Assembly (NCBI GenBank): GCA_946548895.1
Contig: CAMNQF010000027.1
Span: 1 to 50,495, forward strand
DNA: 50,495 bases
Origin: an uncultured bacterium
GTDB lineage: Bacteria; Bacillota; Clostridia; Oscillospirales; Oscillospiraceae
Direction of reading: 5' to 3'
Shown here one piece after another: positions 17,306 to 24,160 of this stretch (positions are counted from its first letter, which is position 1; the number at the start of each line of letters is the position of its first letter). A program made the translations under genes and the position numbers. The notes beneath the pieces were generated by a model. It made no database searches. It saw only the letters and a program-made list of their open reading frames with translations, and had not been told where the DNA came from.

Positions 17306-18460
17306 TTAGATTGTCTGGGCCATGAAACTGCCCATTCGCTGGGCGGCGTCCTTCTGCATTTCTCCGGTCACGTGGGTGTAGGTGTCCAAGGTGAAGCCCG
17401 CGCTGTAGTGACCCAGGATGCTGGAGACCGTTTTGGCGTCCACCCCCTGCTGAATGGCCAAGGTTGCGAATGTGTGACGGAGGCCGTGGAACGGGATGTT
17501 CTCGGTGATTCCGGCCTTTTTCAGCAGGGTTTCGCGCAGCCGCCCGATACAATCCGGGCCGTAGAGCCTGCCTGTCACTGGAGAGGGAAACATGATGGGG
17601 TTGCCGGGGTGTTTGGTGTGCTCTTGGGTGAGCAGGTCCACCGTTTCTTTCGGCAGGTAGATTGTCCGCACCGAGTTGGCGGTCTTGGGCTGGGTCACCT
17701 TCACCGCACCATTGATTCGTCCAGCCGACTTGTTTATCGTCAGCGTCTGGTTTTCCAGGTCGAGGTCATCCCAGAGGAGTGCCACCAACTCGCTTCGTTG
17801 AATGCCTGTAGTCAGCTCTAGGTAGAACATGGGGAGGACTCCGTGTTCCTCTGCGGCGGCGAGGTAGGCGCTGATTTTTTCTGCCGGGAGGGTGTGCATC
17901 TCCTTCTTCTCCTTGGGCGGCAGCTTGCACCCGGCGGCGGGGTTGTAGGGAATTAACCTCTCCTGCACTGCCTGGTTGAGGCACTGGCGGAGCATGGCGT
18001 GGAGTCCCCGGATGGTCTTGGCACTCAGACTGAGGTCTTTCATACCCTCATAGCGTTTGACTCGGCCTTTGGTCTTGGCCTTGTTATAGAACTTCTGGAT
18101 GTCCAGTGTTGTCAGCTTGCTGAGTTTGATTTTGCCGATGTTGGGGACGATATGCTTGTCGATGTAGTTCTTGTAGTAGGCGGCGGTGGTCTCCCGGATG
18201 GAGGGCTTGGCGAAGTTCTCAAACCAGGTTTCAGCCCATTGACCCACTGTGAATTGACCTGTTTTGCTGGCATCAACTTTTCCTGCTTGCTCCAGCGCCG
18301 CGGCCAGCTTTTCCTTACACTCTTTCTGCGTTTTCGCCAGCACATTTTTGTAAATTGCTTTGCCAGTCTCCGGATCATGACCTGCTGTATAACGGCCCTC
18401 CCAGCGGCCATCTTTGCGCTTACGAATGTTGCCTTCGCCGTTGGCCCGCTTCTTAGCTAT
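17306..18460 (-). CDS. int: Tyrosine-type site-specific integrase, apparent ATA start
   Basis: A phage/ICE-type tyrosine recombinase of about 384 residues that would integrate and excise the element at tRNA-Pro. The N-terminal arm-binding part reads KKRANGEGNIRKRKDGRWEG. A SAM-like core-binding domain follows (GQWAETWFENFAKPSIRETT). Catalytic residues are Arg (TTGIQRSELVAL, near 222), HxxR (FHGLRHTFATLA, near 325), LGHYS, and Tyr (TLDTYTHVTG, near 361). In-frame coding continues upstream of the GTG at 18343 to an ATA at 18460-18458, where other integrases of this group have ATG. GGGAGGTG lies seven bases before the ATA. The upstream gene stop overlaps this start. Initiation may be weak, or may use GTG 18343 and lose the arm-binding domain. 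Confidence 0.9.
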   Translation of the reverse strand: MAKKRANGEGNIRKRKDGRWEGRYTAGHDPETGKAIYKNVLAKTQKECKEKLAAALEQAGKVDASKTGQFTVGQWAETWFENFAKPSIRETTAAYYKNYIDKHIVPNIGKIKLSKLTTLDIQKFYNKAKTKGRVKRYEGMKDLSLSAKTIRGLHAMLRQCLNQAVQERLIPYNPAAGCKLPPKEKKEMHTLPAEKISAYLAAAEEHGVLPMFYLELTTGIQRSELVALLWDDLDLENQTLTINKSAGRINGAVKVTQPKTANSVRTIYLPKETVDLLTQEHTKHPGNPIMFPSPVTGRLYGPDCIGRLRETLLKKAGITENIPFHGLRHTFATLAIQQGVDAKTVSSILGHYSAGFTLDTYTHVTGEMQKDAAQRMGSFMAQTI

Positions 18461-18755
18461 AGTCAGTCACCTCCCGGATATCGCCATCGTTGTCATCCAT
18501 GCATTCGGCCATCATCCGAACTCCCAGCCGGAAACCCAGGACGAAATTTTCCAACGCTGTGATGTCATCGATTTCGTGTTGCGATTCAATGAGCTTTGCC
18601 AGAAATGTCCGCCCGGCTTCGTCCAGTTGCTCCGCAAGCTGGCTCTCGAAGCGGGTGACTCGATCTACCGCCCGCTTCAACTCTGAGTTGGGTACCATCT
18701 GCTGTGCGCCGGGACTTATGTTGCCGTAGTAGAAATCTTCCAGGGTCTTGCGCAT
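18453..18755 (-). CDS. DUF6809-type small ICE protein upstream of integrase
   Basis: A 100-residue helical, acidic protein starting at the ATG at 18755 after AAGGAGGTGGAG. A longer frame runs upstream, but this ribosome site decides the start. Recognisable stretches are MRKTLEDFYYGNISPG, NSELKRAVDRVTRFESQLAE and ENFVLGFRLGVRMMAECMDD. These match, from memory, small proteins annotated DUF6809 that commonly sit just before integrases in Firmicutes ICEs. Its stop overlaps the integrase start, so the two are translationally coupled. A role as directionality factor or integrase regulator is suggested by position only. Confidence 0.75.
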   Translation of the reverse strand: MRKTLEDFYYGNISPGAQQMVPNSELKRAVDRVTRFESQLAEQLDEAGRTFLAKLIESQHEIDDITALENFVLGFRLGVRMMAECMDDNDGDIREVTDYS

Positions 18756-20014
18756 TTTCTCCACCTCCTTCGTAGCGACACACCATACCACAGGTCGGCG
18801 GGAATAGCTACTGGGAACGGCGAGAATTATCAGTTCAGACATATCTTTTTTCTTCTGTGTTGGCGGCCCTTTTCTTTGAAGACAGTGGTGCAATCCGCAA
18901 GCTCTGTGCCACAGTTCGTTTCTTTGTTTACAGCAGCCCATTTTTTGAGGTAGTCATCGGACTTTCTGCCCTCAGTTTTCCCCCACGAGGCTCTTTTTTC
19001 AAAAACAGTACACCATATCGCTACACGAGGCAAATATCCACTGCTAAAGGGCAGAGTTATCAGAAAATTCGAAAATATTAGCGGTTATAGCACAAGTGAT
19101 ACTATAAAATTCGTTGAAGCAGTAAGCATTGCGGCAATTCTGATGTCAAACAAGATATCAGGCCTTTGAAAGTGATATCATGTCAAATTTCTCAAAACAG
19201 GCCGTGAAATGCCTGAAAGTGTTCTGACCTCTGCACTTCCGGCCCGCACTGCGGGCCGGTGTGAAATGCGGTGACACCACCGCTTTATCCTGCGCAAAAA
19301 TCGAACCTCTGCTTTGCCCTTCGCCCTGGGTATTTTGCCGAACGCAAACCCTTCGGAAAAGCCACTAACTGGGAGTCAAAAGCACCGTGGGGAGGCTGGG
19401 TGATCTGCCCAGCCTTCCCGCTTCCTTTTGCTCTATCCCCAAAATTTCGAGGGTGAAAACGGCTCCCGCAACATTTGCGCACAAAGGGGCTAACACCGCG
19501 TTTCAATTTCTCGGAGGTGTACGGATGCCACCCGGCCCGCAGGAGAGGCACACAAGTCCTCACAGGGGCTGACACGGGGCTTCACGGTTTTGAGCTGTAG
19601 TGCCCGGTGCGGACGGGCAGTCATTGGCAGAGGATAGCCCAGCAAAATCTGCCGCCTGGTTTCAAATTTTCTGAACATTTTGAGCACTTTCAGCTTGCCG
19701 CAGAGAATTTCGCTATGATTACGGCGTGGTAAAATCTTCCCATCGCCTTTTTTGGAATTTGAACTTTTCAAAAGCGTTCCCATTTTCCGGGAAGGTTCTT
19801 TCTTTGTTGTTATTCGTCTTGTTTATCTATTCCCTCCCCAAATCCTGGGGAGGGGTGCCTCACGATGTGGAAAGCGGACCCTGTATGCGCGGCGGTCGGC
19901 GCTGTGGTACAATGGGGATCAAGAAAAATCGTATGTCCGCGCAACCGCTCCCGATTTTTATCGTCTTGATTGGTACAGGCGCCTGTGACACAAGCTGAGA
20001 AAGGAAGGACGCAC
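18756..20014. other. 1.26-kb non-coding block with repeats and oriT candidate
   Basis: No convincing gene is seen on either strand; the frames present lack ribosome sites and protein-like composition. The left part (18,850-19,200) is AT-rich. It holds GATATCA (19154-19160) facing TGATATC (19173-19179) and two ATGTCAAA copies (about 19143 and 19180). The middle holds the oriT-like region at 19239-19293. Farther right GGCTGGG faces CCCAGCC (about 19393-19416). From 19,800 to 20,014 the block leads into the sigma-factor gene. Repeats next to an oriT usually bind relaxosome proteins. Confidence 0.55.
19239..19293 (+). other. oriT: Candidate origin of transfer (MOB-P/RP4-like nic site)
   Basis: A perfect 9-bp hairpin (CCGGCCCGC-ACT-GCGGGCCGG, 19239-19259) is followed by a second perfect inverted repeat, GCGGTG-ACAC-CACCGC (19268-19283). 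Two bases later comes TATCCTGC (19286-19293). This matches the YATCCTG|Y nic consensus of RP4-type MOB-P origins, including its position just 3' of an inverted repeat. The predicted nick is between 19292 and 19293. The relaxase that would act on it is not encoded in the element. The match is short and was judged by eye only. Confidence 0.5.
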
Positions 20015-20575
20015 ATGGAGGACAGTGAGATCGTCGCGTTGTACTGGCGGCGGGACGAGACCGCCATCCGGGAGACCCGGCGCAGCTACGGCCGCTATCT
20101 GGAACAGATCGCCCGTAATATTCTGTCCAGCCGGGAGGATGGGGAGGAGGTCGTCAACGACACCTGCCTGCGGGCGTGGAACTCTATCCCGCCCAGCCGC
20201 CCGGACAGCCTGGCGGCCTACCTGGGCAAAATTGCCCGGCGGCTGTCCATCGACGCCCTGCGCGCCCGTACCCGGCAAAAGCGCGGGGCGGAGGAGTACG
20301 CCCTGTCCCTGACAGAGCTGGAGGACTGCGTCCCCGGAGGGACCGGGCCGGAGGCGGAGTTGGAGCTGTCCCTGCTGGCCCAGGCCATCAGCGGCTACCT
20401 CCGCACCCTCTCGCCCCAGGCCCGGGCCGCCTTTGTGGGGCGGTACTTTTACCTAGACCCCTTGAAGGACGTGGCTGCCCATTTGGGCATGGGCGAATCC
20501 AGGGTGAAGAGTATGCTCTACCGGGCGCGGCAGGGCCTAAAAATCTATCTGACACAGGAGGGATTTACCCTATGA
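20015..20575 (+). CDS. ECF-like sigma-70 family RNA polymerase sigma factor
   Basis: A 186-residue protein from the ATG at 20015 after AAGGAAGG. Region 2 is seen in YLEQIARNILSSREDGEEVV followed by NDTCLRAWNSIPP and LAAYLGKIARRLSIDALRAR. Region 4 is LSPQARAAFVGRYFYLDPLK, then VAAHLGMGESRVKSMLYRAR, a standard sigma4 helix-turn-helix. It should recruit RNA polymerase to a dedicated promoter set. Its stop overlaps the start of the membrane partner (ATGA), the usual sigma/anti-sigma arrangement. It could control the element or adjacent host and ICE genes; no target promoter was recognised. Confidence 0.88.
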   Translation: MEDSEIVALYWRRDETAIRETRRSYGRYLEQIARNILSSREDGEEVVNDTCLRAWNSIPPSRPDSLAAYLGKIARRLSIDALRARTRQKRGAEEYALSLTELEDCVPGGTGPEAELELSLLAQAISGYLRTLSPQARAAFVGRYFYLDPLKDVAAHLGMGESRVKSMLYRARQGLKIYLTQEGFTL

Positions 20576-21786
20576 ACGCGAAACACATCAGTGATGCGAT
20601 AGAACTGCTGGATGACGACCTCATCGACGAGGCCAACGCCCTGCGGGGCGGCAAAAAGAAAACCGCGCCGAGCTGGGACAAGTGGCTGGCCGCGGCGGCC
20701 TGTCTGGCCCTGGCGATGTGCGCGGGGGCGGGACTGCTGCACACGGGCCGGGAGCTGCCCCGCACCGCCGACCTGCCCAAGCTGCCCCTGAGCGTGGAGG
20801 TGACCAACCCCAGCGGCATGGGCTATGAGGGCTATCTGGCCTATGACATCTCGGAGCTGTCCAGCGGCACCCCCTGGCGGGAAACGGACAAATTTCAGAC
20901 CCTTCCGGTCTACCGCAACCCCGTGGAGTACGACGGGGCAGGTGCCCCGGTGGCCAACGCGGACCTGGACGCCATGGAGGCCCGGGCGCTGGAGGTGGCA
21001 GACCGGCTGGGCGTGAAGGCCGAGATCCAGGACACGTCCCCCAGCGAGGAGGAGATGGCGGCTGTCCGGGAGAAGCTGGGGGAGATCCCGGCGGGATACT
21101 TTGCTCCCGTCGAGGTGACCGCCCGGGGGGACGGCGTGAAGATTACCGTGGAAGCAAACCTGACGGCGGCGGTCACGTTTGAACCGGCTCTGGAACTGCC
21201 ACGGGAATACAACTTCGGTTACTATGCCTCTTATGAGGACATGAGGGCGGTGGCGGGCTGCCTGCTGGACCAATACCGGGGGTTGCTGGACATGGACGAC
21301 CCCCAGGCCATTGTCACCGGAGGGGACTACAACATCTACGGGGAGCAGATGTATCAGGTCGAATTTTTTGACGCTGCCGGGGACCAGACCCGGCGCCTCC
21401 TCGATCACAGCTTCAACCGCGCCAATTTCTCCTGCGATGACGAGGGGAGGCTTTGGATCATCCGGCTGGGCGGGGCGGATTTGTCCCAGAAAGTGGGGGA
21501 TTACCCCGTGATCACCGTCAGGGAGGCGGAACAGCTGCTGCTGGAGGGGCGGTATATCACCAATGTGCCTCACGAGCTGCCGGGCAAGGAGTACGTCAAA
21601 ACGGTGGAGCTGCTCTACCTCAACGGTCGGCGAGAGGCGTATTTCATGCCCTATTACCGCTTTTTGGTAGAACTGCCCCAGGAAGAGCGGGAAAACGGGC
21701 TCAAGAGCTACGGGGCCTACTACGTCCCGGCAGTGGCGGAGGAATGCCTCACCGAGCTGCCCGTCTGGGACGGGAGCTTTAATTGA
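20572..21786 (+). CDS. Single-pass membrane protein, probable partner (anti-sigma-like) of the sigma factor
   Basis: A 404-residue protein. The N-terminal cytoplasmic segment is short (MNAKHISDAIELLDDDLIDE, then ANALRGGKKK). One membrane helix lies near residues 38-58 (WLAAAACLALAMCAGAGLLH), and a long acidic extracellular domain has no cysteine or enzyme motif that I recognise. This topology and the ATGA overlap with the sigma gene are typical of sigma-associated membrane proteins in Clostridia, which hold the sigma factor until a signal arrives outside. A classical zinc-binding anti-sigma (HxxxCxxC) motif is absent. The outer domain may sense a surface or peptide signal. Confidence 0.75.
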   Translation: MNAKHISDAIELLDDDLIDEANALRGGKKKTAPSWDKWLAAAACLALAMCAGAGLLHTGRELPRTADLPKLPLSVEVTNPSGMGYEGYLAYDISELSSGTPWRETDKFQTLPVYRNPVEYDGAGAPVANADLDAMEARALEVADRLGVKAEIQDTSPSEEEMAAVREKLGEIPAGYFAPVEVTARGDGVKITVEANLTAAVTFEPALELPREYNFGYYASYEDMRAVAGCLLDQYRGLLDMDDPQAIVTGGDYNIYGEQMYQVEFFDAAGDQTRRLLDHSFNRANFSCDDEGRLWIIRLGGADLSQKVGDYPVITVREAEQLLLEGRYITNVPHELPGKEYVKTVELLYLNGRREAYFMPYYRFLVELPQEERENGLKSYGAYYVPAVAEECLTELPVWDGSFN

Positions 21787-21796
21787 ATATGTCATG

Positions 21797-21826
21797 GGAG
21801 GGCCTCCGCTGACGCGGGGGTCCTCC
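21797..21826 (+). terminator. Hairpin after the sigma/anti-sigma operon
   Basis: GGAGG/CCTCC outer arms with an inner CCTCCGC/GCGGGGG pairing, 11 bases past the stop. There is no strong T tail, so efficiency is uncertain. Confidence 0.5.
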
Positions 21827-21949
21827 TGCGGCCCAAGAACAGCTGAGTTTTTAGTAAGACCTCGATATTGGGCATAAGCCCCTTTTATTTTTCGTGATGA
21901 TGTGGTATAATTTATGCAAACGAAACTGGGTGCAGCGGAGGTGGGAGCC

Positions 21950-22345
21950 TTGAGCGATTACGATCAGTCAGATTATTGGTTCGAGAGCGCGGAATATGAT
22001 TTGCAGACGGCCCGCGCCATGCTGGACACCCGGCGGCTCCTTTACGTGGGCTTTATGTGCCATCAGGCTGTAGAGAAGGCTCTGAAAGGCGCCTTTGTCC
22101 TGCGCAAGCCGGAGGAAGACCTGCCGTATATCCACAAACTGATGCGGTTGGCAAATCTGTCCGGCATCTCGGAAGAAATGAGCGAGGAGCAGCTGTCGCT
22201 TTTGGATCTGTTGAGCCCCTTGAACATCGAGGCCCGCTATCCTGTGCATAAATCCAAGCTGATGGCGTCCCTCACTGTGGACCGGTGCGAGACGATGATC
22301 CAGGAAACGGAGGCGTTGTATCAATGGATCAGGAAAAAGTGCTGA
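21950..22345 (+). CDS. HEPN-domain protein (toxin half of HEPN/MNT pair)
   Basis: A 131-residue protein from TTG 21950, chosen because GGAGGTG precedes it; the ATG at 21914 has no ribosome site. The sequence SDYWFESAEYDLQTARAMLD followed by YVGFMCHQAVEKALKGAFV is a classical HEPN helical bundle. PYIHKLMRLANLSG contains the later His. HEPN proteins are RNases or tRNA-acting toxins when free and are held in check by the partner nucleotidyltransferase, often through AMPylation of a Tyr. The next gene starts inside this one (22-base overlap), the arrangement expected of a toxin-antitoxin pair. TATAAT at 21906-21911 may be its -10 box. It probably stabilises the element or defends against phage. 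Confidence 0.85.
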   Translation: MSDYDQSDYWFESAEYDLQTARAMLDTRRLLYVGFMCHQAVEKALKGAFVLRKPEEDLPYIHKLMRLANLSGISEEMSEEQLSLLDLLSPLNIEARYPVHKSKLMASLTVDRCETMIQETEALYQWIRKKC

Positions 22346-22623
22346 GTATCGCAAAGCAATACGCCTCCGCCGTGCGCAGAGCGGTCAATGCCACCGCGAT
22401 TTTTTTGTATGGCTCTTGTGCCAAGGGCACCGCCACAGCGGATAGCGACATCGACATTGCCGTGGTGGTGGACGAGGTGCCCGGCGATTATTTGAGCACC
22501 GTGGCTATGCTTTGGAAGCTGACTCGGTCCGTTGACCACACCATTGAGCCGGTTTTGCTGACCGAGGCAGATGATGCCAGCGGGTTCCTGCAGACCGTTC
22601 GGAGGACAGGAATCGCGGTCTGA
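22324..22623 (+). CDS. Minimal nucleotidyltransferase (MNT, antitoxin half)
   Basis: A 99-residue protein with the pol-beta-type nucleotidyltransferase signature FLYGSCAKGTATADSDIDIA: the GS motif followed by the DxD metal ligands. A third acidic residue lies further on in VDHTIEPVLLT. MNT proteins of this size pair with HEPN toxins and transfer AMP to them from ATP. The ATG at 22324 lies within the HEPN gene, so expression is coupled. The C-terminus ends normally at TGIAV, about 130 bases before the right repeat. Confidence 0.88.
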   Translation: MDQEKVLSIAKQYASAVRRAVNATAIFLYGSCAKGTATADSDIDIAVVVDEVPGDYLSTVAMLWKLTRSVDHTIEPVLLTEADDASGFLQTVRRTGIAV

Positions 22624-22754
22624 CCCAAACGCCGACCCAGACCACGCCGGGAGCGGACGGAGGCATTGGAGCGGGGAGGTCTGGAAAGCAACCACTCCTG
22701 TAGCAAACAGCACCAAATGGGGGCGAAAGCGTCCGCTGAATGTTCAGCCGAACC

Positions 22755-22802
22755 TTCGGGACCAAGAGGCCGCGGGTTCAAGTCCCGCCACTCCGACCAA
22801 AA
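22755..22802 (+). repeat. attR-like 48-bp direct repeat (copy 2, tRNA-Pro 3' half)
   Basis: Identical over all 48 bases to 17090-17137. It contains only the anticodon loop, variable, T and acceptor 3' parts of tRNA-Pro, so it is not a functional tRNA. Upstream bases do not continue the tRNA. Confidence 0.9.
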
Positions 22803-22808
22803 GAACCG

Positions 22809-22853
22809 AACAGTTTAGATGCCGTGGGCTGAACGCCTACGGCATCAACTGTT
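22809..22853 (+). terminator. Intrinsic terminator right of the second att copy
   Basis: AACAGTT/AACTGTT and GATGCCGT/ACGGCATC stack into a long stem, then GGGGTTTTT. It may be the original terminator of tRNA-Pro, now separated from it by the element. Confidence 0.7.
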
Positions 22854-22959
22854 TCCGGGGTTTTTGCCCTCCCAATTTTCGCAAGGCGAACGACAGATGC
22901 CAACAGGCCATTTTGAGCGACTGGCGGTATTTGAACCCGCACAGCCGCCATTGGGGCTG

Positions 22960-22988
22960 GCGCCCTTTTTGAGCGGGAAAAAGGGCGC
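22960..22988 (+). terminator. Hairpin terminator
   Basis: A perfect 11-bp stem, GCGCCCTTTTT and AAAAAGGGCGC, around a 7-base loop. Confidence 0.6.
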
Positions 22989-23016
22989 TAAACAAATCAA
23001 TAACTGAACTCCTCGC

Positions 23017-23057
23017 AAGGCCGTGATTTTTCATCCGAAGAATCACGGCCTTTTTAT
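23017..23057 (+). terminator. Intrinsic terminator before the ICE gene run
   Basis: A perfect 12-bp stem, AAGGCCGTGATT and its complement, followed by TTTATTTTT, 24 bases before the first ICE gene. Confidence 0.8.
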
Positions 23058-23080
23058 TTTTCTAAAAGGAAGTGTTTCGC

Positions 23081-24160
23081 ATGATTTTCAAAGCAATCCT
23101 CAGCAGCAAGGCCAAGCCAGGATACGGACAGGCCACCATCCCCTTTCCCATCCCCAACAGCGAGTACGACTACACCATCGGCCTGCTGGAGGCCATGGAC
23201 ATTGGCTCCCCCACCGCCCAGGACTGCCGGGTGGACGAGGTGGACAGCACGTACCCCATCCTCAACCGGCTGGTGACGCAGACCGTCAATGTGGACGAGT
23301 TGGATTATCTGGCCAAGTGCCTGGACAGCTTCTGCGAGGGCGAGGCTGGAAAATTCCAGGCCATGGCCTCCAAGCTGAACCTGTCCAGTATCAAGGACTT
23401 TATCAACCTGACGTTCTGCTGCCAGCAGGCCACGGTGATCACTGATTTCTCTAACCTGGAGCAGGTGGGCAAAGGCCACGCTCTGACCGTCAACGGCGGT
23501 TCTATGCCGATGGAGGAGTTCGACAAAGTGGATGGCCAAGCGGTAGCCCTCGACCTGATCCAGAGCGGCGCTGGGGTGGTTACCCCGTATGGTGTCGTGT
23601 ATGACAACGGCATGAAGCTGGAGCAGCTTTACGACGGGCGGCACTTCCCGGCATACCTCTACCAAATGCCCGAGCTGATGATCGAGATCAAGTCCGGGGA
23701 GGATGGTGAGGCCACCGGGTATCTCTATCTTCCATCTTCGGATCGGCAAATCCAGAGGACTCTGATGCGGGCGGGGAGCGGTTCGGAGGGCTTTCGGATG
23801 GAGATTGCTATGGACGAGCTGCCCCCGCAGGTGTCCAACATGGTCAGTCCCGCCCGCGACGGCCTGGATGACCTCAACGCGCTGTGCCGGGCTGTCGAAC
23901 CGCTGAGTGCGGAGGAGCGGAAGAAGCTGGAGGCGGTGGTGCTGCTGGCCCAGCCCAGGTGCGCCAGCGAGGTGCGCCAACTGGCCGAAAACCTGGATCA
24001 GTTTGATTTTGTGCCCAAGCCGGACAGTCCGGCGGCGGACAGCGCACTCACTGAGCAGGGCTATGTGGCCTACCACGGCAGCCTGACACTGGAGGAGCTG
24101 ATGATGGAGGATCCCGCGGAGCGGCACCAGCGGGAGCAAGAGATGGGGGGCATGGCGTAA
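23081..24160 (+). CDS. ardA: ArdA-type antirestriction protein (copy 1)
   Basis: A 359-residue acidic protein. The start MIFKAILSSKAKPGYGQATI and the core LINLTFCCQQATVITDFS (here INLTFCCQQA) closely resemble proteins annotated as antirestriction protein ArdA in Firmicutes ICEs. So do ENLDQFDFVP and GYVAYHGSLTLEELM. ArdA proteins are elongated acidic DNA mimics that block type I restriction enzymes when the element enters a new cell. A loop that usually sits between FDFVP and GYVAYHG in such proteins, from memory, is shortened here. It ends MGGMA. The ATG follows AAAAGGAAG, and its stop overlaps the next ATG. It is first in a long coupled gene run. Confidence 0.78.
   Translation: MIFKAILSSKAKPGYGQATIPFPIPNSEYDYTIGLLEAMDIGSPTAQDCRVDEVDSTYPILNRLVTQTVNVDELDYLAKCLDSFCEGEAGKFQAMASKLNLSSIKDFINLTFCCQQATVITDFSNLEQVGKGHALTVNGGSMPMEEFDKVDGQAVALDLIQSGAGVVTPYGVVYDNGMKLEQLYDGRHFPAYLYQMPELMIEIKSGEDGEATGYLYLPSSDRQIQRTLMRAGSGSEGFRMEIAMDELPPQVSNMVSPARDGLDDLNALCRAVEPLSAEERKKLEAVVLLAQPRCASEVRQLAENLDQFDFVPKPDSPAADSALTEQGYVAYHGSLTLEELMMEDPAERHQREQEMGGMA

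Larger units (their letters stand above)
17138..22754. mobile_element. tRNA-Pro-integrated mobilizable element, 5.67 kb, no relaxase
   Basis: The segment between the two 48-bp repeats holds an integrase, a DUF6809 gene, a long non-coding block with an oriT-like site, a sigma/anti-sigma-like pair and a HEPN/MNT pair. No relaxase, coupling protein or secretion gene is present. It is best read as a relaxase-less integrative mobilizable element or a cis-mobilizable module accreted next to the ICE that starts at about 23,080. A second view is that it is the left end of that ICE and the inner repeat marks an older right junction. The right attachment site of the ICE lies outside the window, so the two views cannot be separated here. 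Confidence 0.7.
22624..23080. other. Non-coding junction between the element and the ICE
   Basis: This 457-base stretch has no credible gene. It holds the second 48-bp repeat (22755-22802) and then three separate intrinsic terminators, which insulate the ICE genes from the element. Confidence 0.7.

Noticed and set aside
19285-19783. Minus-strand small frames in the oriT block
   Set aside because: No ribosome sites, and the repeats and oriT-like site occupy the same bases. They look like annotations of conserved non-coding DNA.
22755-22802. A second tRNA-Pro gene
   Set aside because: Only the 3' half is present; the D arm and 5' acceptor strand are missing.
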